From Saccharolobus shibatae B12 (GTDB lineage Archaea > Thermoproteota > Thermoprotei_A > Sulfolobales > Sulfolobaceae), in the NCBI RefSeq assembly GCF_019175345.1, contig NZ_CP077717.1, positions 2,451,644-2,515,643 of the forward strand: a stretch of DNA of 64,000 nt, given 5' to 3'. Of the stretch, positions 1-9,599 are shown one piece after another. Each line of letters opens with the position of its first letter. Position 1 is the first letter of the stretch. Under the pieces are notes generated by a model. It did no database searches. It was not told the origin of the DNA and worked only from the letters and a program-made list of their open reading frames with translations. The translations under genes and the position numbers were made by a program.

Positions 1-1
1 A

Positions 2-541
2 TCTCTTCCGGATAGGGCAGTATTAAGAGTTAGATATCATATGACACCATTCTCTACAGACGAGCGAAAGAATCCCGCACCTAGTAGAAGAGAGATTGAG
101 CTTTCTAAGGTTATAAGAGAAGCTTTAGAATCAGCTGTTTTAGTGGAATTGTTTCCAAGAACTGCCATAGATGTTTTTACTGAAATATTACAAGCAGACG
201 CGGGATCCAGATTAGTTTCATTGATGGCTGCGTCTTTGGCGTTAGCTGATGCTGGAATTCCTATGAGAGATTTAATAGCTGGGGTAGCCGTAGGAAAGGC
301 TGATGGAGTAATAGTTCTAGATTTAAATGAACCCGAGGATATGTGGGGAGAGGCTGATATGCCGGTTGCAATGATGCCATCTTTAAACCAAGTAACGTTA
401 TTTCAGTTAAATGGTAATATGACTCCGGAGGAATTTAGACAGGCTTTTGATTTAGCAGTTAAGGGTATAAATATAATATATAATTTAGAGAGGGAGGCTC
501 TAAAAAGTAAGTATGTAGAGTTTAAAGAAGAGGGTGTATAG
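2..541 (+). CDS. rrp41: Archaeal exosome subunit Rrp41 (5' truncated)
   Basis: This is the C-terminal part of the catalytic RNase PH-like subunit of the archaeal exosome, which degrades and tails RNA by phosphorolysis. The frame is open from base 2 without a start and reads [14 protein letters not shown] before the first ATG at 41, so the gene begins upstream of the window. The segment with [11 protein letters not shown] and the later ADAGSR and LADAGIPM stretches is typical of Rrp41. About 179 codons remain, so roughly a quarter of the protein is missing. rrp42 follows after 2 bases, as in the conserved exosome superoperon. Confidence 0.95.
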   Translation, partial: SLPDRAVLRVRYHMTPFSTDERKNPAPSRREIELSKVIREALESAVLVELFPRTAIDVFTEILQADAGSRLVSLMAASLALADAGIPMRDLIAGVAVGKADGVIVLDLNEPEDMWGEADMPVAMMPSLNQVTLFQLNGNMTPEEFRQAFDLAVKGINIIYNLEREALKSKYVEFKEEGV

Positions 542-543
542 AA

Positions 544-1371
544 TTGTCTTCAACTCCGTCGAATCAAAATATTATACCTATAATCAAGAAGGAAAGTATA
601 GTAAGTCTTTTTGAGAAAGGCATTAGGCAAGACGGAAGGAAATTAACGGATTATAGACCTCTTTCTATAACCTTGGATTACGCAAAAAAGGCTGATGGTT
701 CTGCGTTAGTTAAGTTAGGCACGACAATGGTATTAGCTGGGACAAAACTTGAAATAGATAAACCTTACGAAGATACGCCTAATCAAGGAAACCTCATTGT
801 GAATGTTGAACTCCTACCTTTAGCCTATGAGACCTTTGAACCTGGGCCTCCAGATGAGAATGCTATTGAATTAGCTAGAGTAGTGGATAGAAGCTTAAGG
901 GATTCTAAAGCTCTAGATCTAACTAAACTTGTAATAGAACCCGGTAAAAGTGTATGGACAGTATGGCTTGATGTTTATGTATTAGATTATGGTGGGAATG
1001 TATTGGACGCATGTATGTTGGCCTCAGTCGCAGCATTGTATAATACTAAAGTGTATAAGGTAGAACAAGATTCTAATGGGTTTAGAATCAATAAAAATGA
1101 AGTTGTTGGTAAATTACCATTGAATCATCCAGTAGTTACAGTGTCTATAGCAAAAGTTGACAAATATTTAATAGTTGATCCAGATTTGGATGAAGAGTCA
1201 ATAATGGACACTAAGGTTTCCTTTTCCTATACGCCAGATCTAAAAATAGTGGGGATTCAAAAGAGTGGAAAGGGTAGTATGTCATTACAAGATATTGATC
1301 AGGCTGAGAATACAGCAAGATTAGTAGCTGTCAAGCTTTTAGAAGAACTTAAAAAGCAGTTAGGAATTTAA
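544..1371 (+). CDS. rrp42: Archaeal exosome subunit Rrp42
   Basis: 275 residues from a TTG start. This is the non-catalytic RNase PH-fold partner of Rrp41 in the hexameric exosome ring; it helps form the active site and bind RNA. IRQDGRKLTDYRPL near residues 28-41 and ELLPLAYETFEPGPPDE near 90-106 are family hallmarks. The gene starts 2 bases after rrp41 and is followed by the zinc-ribbon ribosomal protein gene, matching the archaeal exosome superoperon. The length is normal for the family. Confidence 0.95.
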   Translation: MSSTPSNQNIIPIIKKESIVSLFEKGIRQDGRKLTDYRPLSITLDYAKKADGSALVKLGTTMVLAGTKLEIDKPYEDTPNQGNLIVNVELLPLAYETFEPGPPDENAIELARVVDRSLRDSKALDLTKLVIEPGKSVWTVWLDVYVLDYGGNVLDACMLASVAALYNTKVYKVEQDSNGFRINKNEVVGKLPLNHPVVTVSIAKVDKYLIVDPDLDEESIMDTKVSFSYTPDLKIVGIQKSGKGSMSLQDIDQAENTARLVAVKLLEELKKQLGI

Positions 1372-1386
1372 TTATAGGTGGCAATT

Positions 1387-1599
1387 ATGGGGAAAGTCAC
1401 GGGAATTGCTGGAAGATACGGGGCTAGATATGGATCTACTTTAAGAAAAAAGTGGAAAGAAATAATGGAAAAGAGGTATGATGACCATCAATGTCCCTAT
1501 TGCAAGACCACTGGTAAGGTTATCAGATTGGCTTCTGGAATATGGTACTGTAAGAAATGTAATTCTAAGTGGGCCGGTCTTGCATATACACCGTACTAG
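1387..1599 (+). CDS. rpl37ae: Ribosomal protein eL43 (L37Ae), zinc ribbon
   Basis: A 70-residue large-subunit protein starting MGKVTGIAGRYGARYGS, with two CxxC pairs (CPYC and CKKC) that form a C4 zinc ribbon. A GTG at 1378 would add three residues, but the SD AGGTGG at 1376-1381 is five bases from the ATG at 1387, so the ATG is preferred. It lies 15 bases after rrp42 and is co-transcribed with the exosome genes. Confidence 0.93.
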   Translation: MGKVTGIAGRYGARYGSTLRKKWKEIMEKRYDDHQCPYCKTTGKVIRLASGIWYCKKCNSKWAGLAYTPY

Positions 1600-2092
1600 A
1601 ATAGTTATAACTTCATCTAGAGATCCTAGTATTAGAACAAGAAATTTTTTAAATATTTTAACTTCTCTGTTACCAGACTCAGTTAAAATTACACGGGGTA
1701 AAAAAAGTAAGAAAGAGATATTTGAAAGGGCTATTAATTTAGGAGCAATATATTTATTGTTCGTATTAGCTAAGAATGGTAATCCGTTGAGAATAATTGT
1801 TTATGATTTAGAAACTTTTTCTATAAAATATTTTTTTAAATTACACGGTTTATCACTACCTTCTGACTATAATATCCCATTATATCAGATAAAAAGGCAT
1901 AATAGTGTATGCACAGAACTAAATGGGTGTGATTTTCTAAGAGATTTTCTAGTCGATATGAATATCTACAACTTGTCAAATAATTGCGATGTTATTGTGA
2001 ACACGAGGCTAGTCTCTAATAATATTTGTGAACTTTTGTTTACGTTATCTACGAAAAACATTAAGTTTTTGAAGATGCTATTAGAAATGTGA
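1580..2092 (+). CDS. Brix-domain ribosome biogenesis protein
   Basis: An archaeal single Brix-domain protein (IMP4/Rpf2 superfamily), likely an rRNA-binding factor for ribosome assembly. RIVITSSRDPSIRTRNFL at the N-terminus and VKITRGKKSK around residue 40 are the family signature. The start is uncertain. The frame is open back into the preceding ribosomal gene, where an ATG at 1478 would give an implausible N-terminus. TTG at 1580 is the nearest usual start codon but has no clear SD. The stop overlaps the GTG of the next gene. Confidence 0.82.
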   Translation: MHIHRTRIVITSSRDPSIRTRNFLNILTSLLPDSVKITRGKKSKKEIFERAINLGAIYLLFVLAKNGNPLRIIVYDLETFSIKYFFKLHGLSLPSDYNIPLYQIKRHNSVCTELNGCDFLRDFLVDMNIYNLSNNCDVIVNTRLVSNNICELLFTLSTKNIKFLKMLLEM

Positions 2093-2364
2093 AGATAGAG
2101 ATTTCAATTTATCCAGATAATTTCAATAAAAACGAATTCCAGGATATGATATATGATTCGATAATAATTGAAAAGATAGATACTAAATATGTAAAAATTA
2201 AGAAATCCCCTTTACAGATTGAGATAGATGCACCATCAATTACAAGAGCTAGGGCTATAATGAACTCTTATATACTTTGGATCTATACAATTCTAAAGTC
2301 ACTGGAAGAGGTGGAAAAAAGTGGCCGAGAAATTACCTCCAGAAGTTCAAGCTCAACTAGCTAA
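2089..2364 (+). CDS. pcc1: KEOPS complex subunit Pcc1
   Basis: 91 residues from a GTG that overlaps the Brix stop codon. [19 protein letters not shown] near residues 48-66 matches the Pcc1 family, the dimerising subunit of the KEOPS complex that makes threonylcarbamoyladenosine (t6A) on tRNA. Sua5, which supplies the threonylcarbamoyl-AMP, is encoded at 52052. The serine-rich last ten residues overlap the prefoldin gene in another frame and may have little function. Confidence 0.85.
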   Translation: MKIEISIYPDNFNKNEFQDMIYDSIIIEKIDTKYVKIKKSPLQIEIDAPSITRARAIMNSYILWIYTILKSLEEVEKSGREITSRSSSSTS

Positions 2365-2701
2365 GTTTCAACAGTTAAAAGATCAGCTTGATAGATTATT
2401 ATTGGAAAAGTCTACTATAGAGAATGAATTAAGGGAGATAAACAAGGTATTGGAAGAATTATCAGTTCTTAATGCAGATGCTACTATTTATAAGATTGTA
2501 GGGAACTTATTGGTTAAATCGGATAAGACATCAGTAGAAAAGGAGCTTAATGATAGGAAAGAATTATTAGAACTCAGATCAAGGACTTATCAGAAGCAAG
2601 AAAGTATTTTAAGAAAGCAGCTAGAAGACTTACAAGCTAAAATAAATGAGATGTTATCAAAATATTATCCGCAAGGTGGCCAAACAGGTATAAAAGCTTA
2701 A
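2321..2701 (+). CDS. pfdB: Prefoldin beta subunit
   Basis: 126 residues from a GTG, with the SD GAGGTGG at 2308-2314 six bases upstream. The sequence is two long amphipathic coiled-coil helices around a short beta segment ([10 protein letters not shown]), the usual prefoldin-beta architecture. Prefoldin holds unfolded proteins and passes them to the thermosome. The first 44 bases overlap the end of pcc1. This position after pcc1 is part of the conserved superoperon. Confidence 0.95.
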   Translation: MAEKLPPEVQAQLAKFQQLKDQLDRLLLEKSTIENELREINKVLEELSVLNADATIYKIVGNLLVKSDKTSVEKELNDRKELLELRSRTYQKQESILRKQLEDLQAKINEMLSKYYPQGGQTGIKA

Positions 2702-2722
2702 GCTAAATAACTTATTAGTGTT

Positions 2723-3424
2723 ATGGTAATTAGAATTTATGCTGATGATAGGGAAAAGGCTAGTGGTATACCAGAATTATTAAAGGAGTTGGGAATTACA
2801 GTAATACTATCTCAACTTAGTGTTGCTGATTATGTGATAGGTGAAGATGCTGCAGTAGAGAGGAAGTCGGTAAATGATTTGGTAAATTCGGTTTTTGACA
2901 AGAGGTTTTTTGACCAAATCAGTAGGCTTTCAGAGGTTTATAATTTTCCAATGTTAATTGTTGAAGGTGATATTAATGAAATTAGGAAAATAACTGAAAA
3001 GTGGAGAGCGATAAATAACGCTTTAATTTCTGCCACGATTGATTATAATATTAAAGTATTTTATTCTAGAGATAAAAAAGATACTGCGGAAATTTTGAAA
3101 AAAATAGCAGAGAAGTATCAATTCGGCGAAAATGGGAGTAGGAGAATTAATTTACATAATAAGGCTAAACTAGAAAGTATTTCTGATATGCAACTTTATA
3201 TTGTAGAATCTTTTCCTTATGTTGGTTCTGTACTTGCTGAAAGGCTACTACTTAAGTTTGGAACTATACAGAATATTTGTAATGCATCTATATCAGAATT
3301 GGAAAAAGCATTAGGTAGTAGGAAAAAAGCTGAGGATATTTATAAAATTTTAAGGGCACACTATTCTAAAACTAACGCTGATAATGATAGTAAGAAAAGT
3401 ACCTCTTTATTTGACTTCCTTTAA
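2723..3424 (+). CDS. xpf: XPF/Mus81-family DNA structure-specific endonuclease
   Basis: 233 residues. The nuclease core carries the ERKxxxD motif at residues 46-52, with upstream acidic residues (DDRE at 8-11). A helix-hairpin-helix region covers roughly residues 150-215. The C-terminus STSLFDFL is a PCNA-binding PIP box, as in crenarchaeal XPF, which needs PCNA for activity. There is no helicase domain, unlike euryarchaeal Hef. It acts on 3'-flap and branched DNA in repair. The ATG at 2723 has no SD and is probably leaderless. Confidence 0.93.
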   Translation: MVIRIYADDREKASGIPELLKELGITVILSQLSVADYVIGEDAAVERKSVNDLVNSVFDKRFFDQISRLSEVYNFPMLIVEGDINEIRKITEKWRAINNALISATIDYNIKVFYSRDKKDTAEILKKIAEKYQFGENGSRRINLHNKAKLESISDMQLYIVESFPYVGSVLAERLLLKFGTIQNICNASISELEKALGSRKKAEDIYKILRAHYSKTNADNDSKKSTSLFDFL

Positions 3425-3446
3425 ATTTTTTAGTCTCTTTTTTAGC
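3422..3446 (+). terminator. T-rich candidate terminator after xpf
   Basis: Two runs of six T lie just after the xpf stop codon and before the EF-2 promoter. T-runs without a hairpin are the usual termination signal in Sulfolobales. This is inferred from composition and position only. Confidence 0.4.
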
Positions 3447-3450
3447 ATTA

Positions 3451-3497
3451 CCTTTTAATATGGGTCTAGAGAAGTTTAAGTGCAAGAAGTTGGTGAT
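3451..3497 (+). promoter_or_regulatory. EF-2 promoter and SD
   Basis: A TATA-like CCTTTTAATA at 3451-3460 would place the transcription start near 3482. An SD, GGTGAT at 3492-3497, lies five bases before the TTG start of EF-2. A second AT-rich element, AGTTTAAG at 3473-3480, could give a nearly leaderless transcript instead. Confidence 0.45.
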
Positions 3498-3502
3498 TTC
3501 AT

Positions 3503-5713
3503 TTGCCTAGATATAAGACAGTAGAGCAAGTTCTAAGCCTAATGAAAGATAGAACGAGAGTTAGGAATATAGGTATAATTGCTCACGTGGATCATGGAAA
3601 AACCACAACTAGTGATACGTTATTGGCAGCATCGGGTATAATATCTCCTAAAGTAGCAGGTGAAGCTCTAGCATTAGATTACTTAAGTGTTGAGCAACAA
3701 AGAGGTATAACAGTAAAGGCTGCTAACATTAGTTTGTATCACGAAGCGGAAGGTAAAGGTTATGTCATTAACTTAATTGATACACCTGGACACGTTGATT
3801 TCAGCGGAAGAGTCACGAGGAGTCTAAGAGTTTTAGATGGCTCAATCGTAGTTGTAGACGCAGTGGAAGGAATTATGACACAGACTGAAACAGTATTAAG
3901 GCAAAGCTTGGAGGAGAGAGTCAGACCAATTCTATTTATAAACAAAGTAGATAGATTGGTAAAGGAATTAAAATTAAGCCCACAAGAAATGTTAAATAGA
4001 TTATTAGATATAATTAGGCAAGTTAATAACTTAATTGATATGTATGGAGAACCGGAATTTAAAGAAAAATGGATGATTAATCCGCAAGCTGGAAATGTGA
4101 TATTTGGATCTGCTAAAGATAAATGGGGATTTAGTTTACCTATGGCACAGAAAAAAGGAATTAATATGAAGAATGTTATTGACGCATACACTGCTTCCGA
4201 TAAGTCTAAACTTGAAGAGCTAGCTGCGCAAGCTCCTATTAATGAAGCGTTACTAGATGCTGCTATAAAGTTCGTTCCCAATCCTATTGAAGCGCAAAAG
4301 TATAGAATTCCAAAAATCTGGAAAGGAGATCTAGATAATGAATTAGCTAAGGCGATGTTAAATGCTGATCCGAATGGTCCCATAGTATTTATGATAACCG
4401 ATATGAAAGTTGATCCTCATGCAGGATTAGTGGCAACAGGAAGAGTATTCTCAGGTACCCTTAGGTCTGGTGAAGAATTGTGGTTAGTTAACGCTAAGAC
4501 CTCACAGAGGATACTTCAAGTTAGCCTATACATGGGTCCAACTAGGGAACTTGCAGAAGAAATTCCAGCAGGCAATATCGCAGCAGTATTAGGTTTAGAT
4601 AGAGCAAGATCCGGTGAGACAGCTATATCTGTTGGTTTTAGTAATGTTCAAGGAAGTTTTGAAAGATTACATTACATATCTGAACCAGTAGTTACTATAG
4701 CCGTAGAGCCTAAGAATCCTAAAGATTTGACTAAGATGATTGATGCATTAAGGAAGCTTAGTATTGAAGATCCAAACCTGGTGGTTAAAATAAATGAAGA
4801 AACTGGAGAATACTTGTTATCTGGAATGGGTTTCTTACATTTAGAGGTATCATTGCAGCTATTACGTGAGAATTACGGTATTGACGTAGTTACTACTCCA
4901 CCAATTGTTGTTTATAGGGAAAGTATAAGAGCTAAGAGCCAAGTATTTGAAGGAAAGTCTCCAAATAAGCATAACAAATTCTACTTAAGTGTGGAGCCTT
5001 TAAATGACAAGACTATAGAGCTAATAAGTAATGGCACGATAAGGGAGGATATGGATAGCAAGGAGATGGCTAAGATATTAAGAGATGAAGCCAGTTGGGA
5101 CTATGATGAAGCTAAGAGAATTATTGCAATAGATGAAAACGTTAACGTCTTTGTAGATTTAACTAGTGGTGTCCAGCATTTAAGGGAAGTTATGGATACA
5201 GTACTTCAAGGATTTAGGTTAGCTATGAAAGAAGGTCCTTTAGCTCATGAACCAATTAGAGGTGTTAAGGTCATCTTACATGATGCTGTAATACACGAGG
5301 ATCCTGCCCATAGAGGCCCAGCTCAGATATACCCTGCAGTTAGAAACTCCATATTTGCAGGATTCTTAACTTCCAGACCGACTTTACTAGAACCAATACA
5401 GAAACTGGACATAAGAGTGCCTGCAGATCTTATAGGTAATGTCACTGCAGTAATAACGAGAAAAAGAGGAAAGATATTGGACGTCTCTCAAATAGCTAAT
5501 ATGTCTAGGATAACCGCTGAGATTCCAGTTTCAGAGTCATATGATATGGCGAGTGAACTAAGAGGATCTACTGGAGGTAGGGCGTTCTGGGGTACTGAGT
5601 TTAGTAGATGGGCTCCGGTTCCGGATAGTATCTTACTGGATGTGGTTACTAAGATTAGAGAGAGGAAAGGATTACCTAAAGAGCTACCTAAAGTGGAAGA
5701 TTTCTTGTCGTGA
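3503..5713 (+). CDS. fusA: Translation elongation factor EF-2
   Basis: 736 residues from a TTG behind the SD GGTGAT. The N-terminal GTPase domain shows AHVDHGKTT (P-loop), DTPGHVDF and NKVDR. The C-terminal domain IV carries [11 protein letters not shown]; His603 is the expected diphthamide residue, and the final enzyme of diphthamide synthesis (dph6) is at 43398. The protein moves tRNA and mRNA through the ribosome. The length is normal for archaeal EF-2. Confidence 0.98.
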
Positions 5714-5719
5714 GTCGAA

Positions 5720-6448
5720 TTGTCGATTAATTATAAAATATTCAACAATGTAAAGGCAGTGCTTTTTGATTTTGACGATACATTAGTCGATTTTAGTACG
5801 AAGGCTAATGATGCTTTAGATGCTGTAAGTAAGGATATATATACGTACATAAAGGAGAATTATCGACAAGAAATTGATATAAATATAATTAAGAAATTAG
5901 TAGAAGAGGAAAGTAAGAAATTGGATAGCCAAGGAGAGTATAATAGAAATAAATGGTGGGAGAGTATTCTAAAATCATTAAATATTGTTCACATAGATAA
6001 GTCTCAGCTTTACGATTGGACTAGCTTGTATTGGTCAATTGCTAGCCAAACTGAACCATACGAAGATGCAAAGGAAATTGTAGAATATCTAGATAGTAAG
6101 GGATATAAACTTGGCATAGTTACAAATAGTGATGGAGAAGGGGGAAATAAAAGTAGTAGATTGAAAACCTTTCCCTTAATAGATAAATTCGATTTGATAT
6201 TAATAGCTGGAGAAGGAGGTATTAGACCAAAGCCTAATTTAGAGCCGTTTATAATATCATGCGAAAAGCTTTCAGTAGATCCCAGATCGTGTGTTTTTGT
6301 GGGAGACGAGCCAGTAAAAGATTGTTTAGCAGCTAAAAAGGCTAACATGATTAGTGTGCTAATAGATAGAGAAGGTAAAGTGAAAAACGCCGAACTTTAT
6401 GCAGACTTTGTAATATCCAGTCTTAAGCAATTAGAAGAATTTCTTTAA
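5720..6448 (+). CDS. HAD-superfamily hydrolase
   Basis: 242 residues from a TTG, 6 bases after EF-2. Motif I is DFDDT at residues 17-21 (Asp17 nucleophile), motif II is in IVTNSD, and motifs III/IV are in RPKPN and GDEPVKD. A helical cap lies between motifs I and II. It resembles small-molecule phosphatases of the HAD-IA type (phosphoglycolate phosphatase-like); the substrate cannot be read from sequence. Its last 18 bases overlap the convergent peptidase gene. Confidence 0.88.
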   Translation: MSINYKIFNNVKAVLFDFDDTLVDFSTKANDALDAVSKDIYTYIKENYRQEIDINIIKKLVEEESKKLDSQGEYNRNKWWESILKSLNIVHIDKSQLYDWTSLYWSIASQTEPYEDAKEIVEYLDSKGYKLGIVTNSDGEGGNKSSRLKTFPLIDKFDLILIAGEGGIRPKPNLEPFIISCEKLSVDPRSCVFVGDEPVKDCLAAKKANMISVLIDREGKVKNAELYADFVISSLKQLEEFL

Positions 6449-7897
6449 TATGAAATAAATTTTGTTAATGTATTCGGTAGTTATTGATTCCTTTAATTCA
6501 TTAATATAATATGAATAAAACCTATAAAATATTTCATCATTTCTCAGTCTTTTTATACATCCTAAATCCTCGATACAAACGTCATTTTTTCTTGCAATGT
6601 TCAATCCCTTAATCTTATGAAATAGTTCAACTGTAGAATAAGGTTGATTAAGTTCTAGTATGCCTCCATATAATTTTACAATCTCTCTATATGCCTCCAT
6701 ATAATTTTTATCAAGTAAATCCTCAATATTTACTAAGTATGATTTTAGTTCTGCTGGTAATTCCACAAGATCTTTCTTAAGTTCCTCTTTCATTTCACGT
6801 GTTTTATACTCTATATTTTCATTAATTATTCTATTAATTATATCTAATATTGTACTTGCATTTAAAAATGCGTTAGACTTGTCATTTTCTATGACGTCGT
6901 ATTCACCATGATAATGAATATTTCCTAAACTCTCTATTGTAATACTTGGAATTCCAACTTTTATGTATGAATACCCATCGCTATATATCTCAGGGCTTCC
7001 AACTACATTTTTAAAGTATTTGTTGGAGAGTTCAAGAAGTCCAGGTACAGCTTTTAAGATCAAACTTTCCTCACTTATATTATCCATGTTGATGTTAAGT
7101 AAGATATCGTCAGTGTTTTTGTAATTTTTCAAAAATTCTCTAGAACCATGCGACCATGAGAAGGTTGAGAAATTTAAAGAGCCCGATTCCTCTGCAGTAA
7201 ATGAGATTAGATGGGTTTCGTAAACATTAGATCTAAATTCTCTCAATAAAGCCACTGCTAAAAGATTGTCTCTCTCTCCTTTAAACCAATGATCATGATG
7301 TGCTGTAATATGTATTATCTTATTTTCATTTTTCGAATTTCTTATGGCTTCGATAATATAACCTGTTGCAAAAGGGTTTATGTCAGTTTTTAGTGATATT
7401 CTACACCTACCCTTTATGTAAGGAAAATCGTTCTCCTTAATATAAAACGCTGGTATCGGCGGTGGGTAGCTAGGTCGATGACTTAGAAGGTCTCCATACT
7501 TTATCACGAATTTTCTTTTCTCGTTATTTAGGGAAAAGATTATTCCTAAACAATCATTTTCTACTGCCTCTATATACAATTTATTGATTTCGTATAGATT
7601 TTGTATCCTAATTTTCATTAAATTTCTACCATTACATTCTTTAAAGTTATCTGCTACATCTGCTTCAACCTCAGTTGATAAAGAATATGGAAGCGAAATT
7701 GCATCTATTGTTTTTGATTCGCATTCAAAAATTAGTTCTTTCTGTTCCCAATTAAGAACTCTAATCGGGATTTGCCTAATTTCATCACTATTATCTTCTA
7801 GCATTTTTCTAATTTCTCTCACTAATTTTATCTCGTTCTTTGATCCCGTTATTACTTCGCTATAATTAGATAAGGTTTTTAGATGTTGTAATAGCAC
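6431..7897 (-). CDS. M28-like zinc aminopeptidase
   Basis: 488 residues from a GTG start. Metal-ligand motifs of co-catalytic zinc peptidases appear in order: ITAHHDHWF, then a GERDN stretch, FTAEESGS with the catalytic Glu pair, NINMDN, and a late GNIHYHGEYD histidine. No signal peptide is visible, so it is probably cytoplasmic. The family removes N-terminal residues from peptides; the substrate is unknown. It diverges from the DUF447 gene with only 9 bases between starts. Confidence 0.8.
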   Translation of the reverse strand: MLLQHLKTLSNYSEVITGSKNEIKLVREIRKMLEDNSDEIRQIPIRVLNWEQKELIFECESKTIDAISLPYSLSTEVEADVADNFKECNGRNLMKIRIQNLYEINKLYIEAVENDCLGIIFSLNNEKRKFVIKYGDLLSHRPSYPPPIPAFYIKENDFPYIKGRCRISLKTDINPFATGYIIEAIRNSKNENKIIHITAHHDHWFKGERDNLLAVALLREFRSNVYETHLISFTAEESGSLNFSTFSWSHGSREFLKNYKNTDDILLNINMDNISEESLILKAVPGLLELSNKYFKNVVGSPEIYSDGYSYIKVGIPSITIESLGNIHYHGEYDVIENDKSNAFLNASTILDIINRIINENIEYKTREMKEELKKDLVELPAELKSYLVNIEDLLDKNYMEAYREIVKLYGGILELNQPYSTVELFHKIKGLNIARKNDVCIEDLGCIKRLRNDEIFYRFYSYYINELKESITTEYINKIYFILKKFF

Positions 7898-7906
7898 AAG
7901 TGATTT

Positions 7907-8494
7907 ATGAAGAAGTTTTTAAAAATGTTCTTTCCTCATGACGGAATATATGAGGTGCTAGTCGGTACTTCTGGGATAAAACCTATAATAAAACCACTAG
8001 GTATAATAGTTGAAGCAAATGAGCTTCGATTTAAAATATATAAAAGCACATTAACGTATTCGAATCTAGAAAAGAATCAGATATGTTCTATACATATAAC
8101 CTTAGATACAAATTTTTTCATTCTTTCCATCCTAGATAAGCTGACTTTTAATATGGATAGCGAGTATAACGTCCCAATTCTCAATAATCTGAATATTATT
8201 TACGCAGAGTGCAGTAAGGTCTCTAATGCTGATCCATCAATATTTTCAGTAAACCCACTAGATTTGGAAATAAATTCTAATTTAACTAGAGCGTATAATA
8301 GGGGTGATTACATTTCGGTTGACTTTCTAGTTAATTATACTAGATTAGATATATATAAGGGTGAGGAATTAGAAAAGCTTATTAGAATTTTAGGTTATGA
8401 ATTTGGCGTCATAAAACGTACGTCCCCTCAAACTTATAATCTCTTAGAGGAGATAGCGAATAAGATAAGATCAAAAGGTTTTAAGCTAGACTAA
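7907..8494 (+). CDS. DUF447 flavin-reductase-like split-barrel protein
   Basis: 195 residues, beginning with a stretch ending GIYEVLVGTSGIKPIIKPLG, typical of the DUF447 family. Family members have an FMN-binding split-barrel fold; their reaction is not established. A TATA-like GGTTTTTAGA lies at 7874-7883, about 26 bases before the ATG, so the mRNA is probably leaderless. leuB follows after 12 bases. Confidence 0.72.
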   Translation: MKKFLKMFFPHDGIYEVLVGTSGIKPIIKPLGIIVEANELRFKIYKSTLTYSNLEKNQICSIHITLDTNFFILSILDKLTFNMDSEYNVPILNNLNIIYAECSKVSNADPSIFSVNPLDLEINSNLTRAYNRGDYISVDFLVNYTRLDIYKGEELEKLIRILGYEFGVIKRTSPQTYNLLEEIANKIRSKGFKLD

Positions 8495-8506
8495 TTTTCT
8501 TTACAT

Positions 8507-9517
8507 ATGACTTTTCAAGTAGCCGTAATTCCTGGTGACGGCATAGGACCAGAGTTATACGAAGGAAGTAAAAGAATTATAGCTAAGCTAATAGAGAAAT
8601 ACAATCTTGATATTAACTTAATTAAAGTTGAGGCTGGTGATACAGCATTAAATAAATATGGCGAAGCCTTACCTAAACAAACCTTAAGCGTTATAGAAAA
8701 GGCGGATATGATTCTAAAAGGTCCAGTTGGAGAGAGTGCAATGGATGTTGTAGTTAAATTGAGACAAATGTATGATATGTATGCAAATATTAGACCAGCT
8801 AAGTCACTGCCAAATGTTCAGTCAAAATATTCTAATGTTGATTTACTAATTGTAAGAGAAAATACAGAAGATTTGTATAAAGGGTTTGAATTTGTTCTGT
8901 CTAGTGGAGTAGCAATAGCTATTAAAGTAACCACTGAGTTTGCCTCTAAAAGAATAGTTAATGTAGCATTAAATTACGCTTTAATGAGACGTCATAAAGT
9001 TACGTGTGTTCATAAGGCTAACGTTATGAGAATTACGGATGGGCTTTTCGCAAGCGTCTGTAGGGAAGTCTTGAAAGGCAAGGTGAATTTTGATGAGATG
9101 TATGTTGATGCAGCTGCCGCCAATTTAGTGCGAGATCCAACTCGGTTTGACGTAATAGTGACTAGTAACGTTTATGGCGATATTCTAAGTGACGAGGCTA
9201 GTCAGATAGCTGGAAGTTTGGGTCTAGCTCCATCTGCAAATATTGGAGATAGGAAATCTATGTTTGAACCAGTACATGGCGCAGCTTTTGATATTGCAGG
9301 AAAAGGGATAGCTAATCCTACCGCATTTCTATTATCTGTCTCCATGATGCTTAGTAGAATGTATGATGTATCTAAGGAGAATAAATATATATTGGCATCA
9401 AAATCGCTAGAGGACGCAATTATAGAGACCTATAAAAGTGGGAATAAGCTAACGGAGGATGTTGGCGGTAATGCTAAGTTAAAGGATATGGTGGACGAAA
9501 TATATAAGTATATATGA
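8507..9517 (+). CDS. leuB: 3-isopropylmalate dehydrogenase
   Basis: 336 residues of the isocitrate/isopropylmalate dehydrogenase family. PGDGIGPEL at residues 8-16, RENTEDLYKGFE near 117 and NVYGDILSDEASQIAGSLG are the metal and NAD-binding signatures. It oxidatively decarboxylates 3-isopropylmalate in leucine synthesis. It resembles Sulfolobus LeuB through LRQMYDMYANIRPAKS, rather than isocitrate or homoisocitrate dehydrogenase, although these are hard to separate by eye. Confidence 0.9.
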   Translation: MTFQVAVIPGDGIGPELYEGSKRIIAKLIEKYNLDINLIKVEAGDTALNKYGEALPKQTLSVIEKADMILKGPVGESAMDVVVKLRQMYDMYANIRPAKSLPNVQSKYSNVDLLIVRENTEDLYKGFEFVLSSGVAIAIKVTTEFASKRIVNVALNYALMRRHKVTCVHKANVMRITDGLFASVCREVLKGKVNFDEMYVDAAAANLVRDPTRFDVIVTSNVYGDILSDEASQIAGSLGLAPSANIGDRKSMFEPVHGAAFDIAGKGIANPTAFLLSVSMMLSRMYDVSKENKYILASKSLEDAIIETYKSGNKLTEDVGGNAKLKDMVDEIYKYI

Positions 9518-9556
9518 TATATGTGTAATGTAAGGTTGATTGGGTACGAAGTTTAA

Positions 9557-9594
9557 TTTTTATAAACTTGTCAAGTTTAATAGGGTATGGTGAG
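9557..9594 (+). promoter_or_regulatory. ileS TATA box and SD
   Basis: TTTTTATAAA at 9557-9566 predicts transcription from about 9587, exactly at an ATG whose frame closes after three codons (ATG GTG AGT TGA). GGTGAG at 9589-9594 is an SD identical to those in the ribosomal operon and sits five bases before TTA at 9600. Confidence 0.6.
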
Positions 9595-9599
9595 TTGAA

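Noticed and set aside
1478-1600. Upstream extension of the Brix ORF into the eL43 gene
   Set aside because: The extra residues are the eL43 gene read in another frame and do not resemble the Brix family N-terminus.
3760-4383. 207-codon minus-strand ORF inside EF-2
   Set aside because: It is the antisense shadow of a strongly conserved gene, has no promoter of its own, and its sequence mirrors the codon bias of EF-2.
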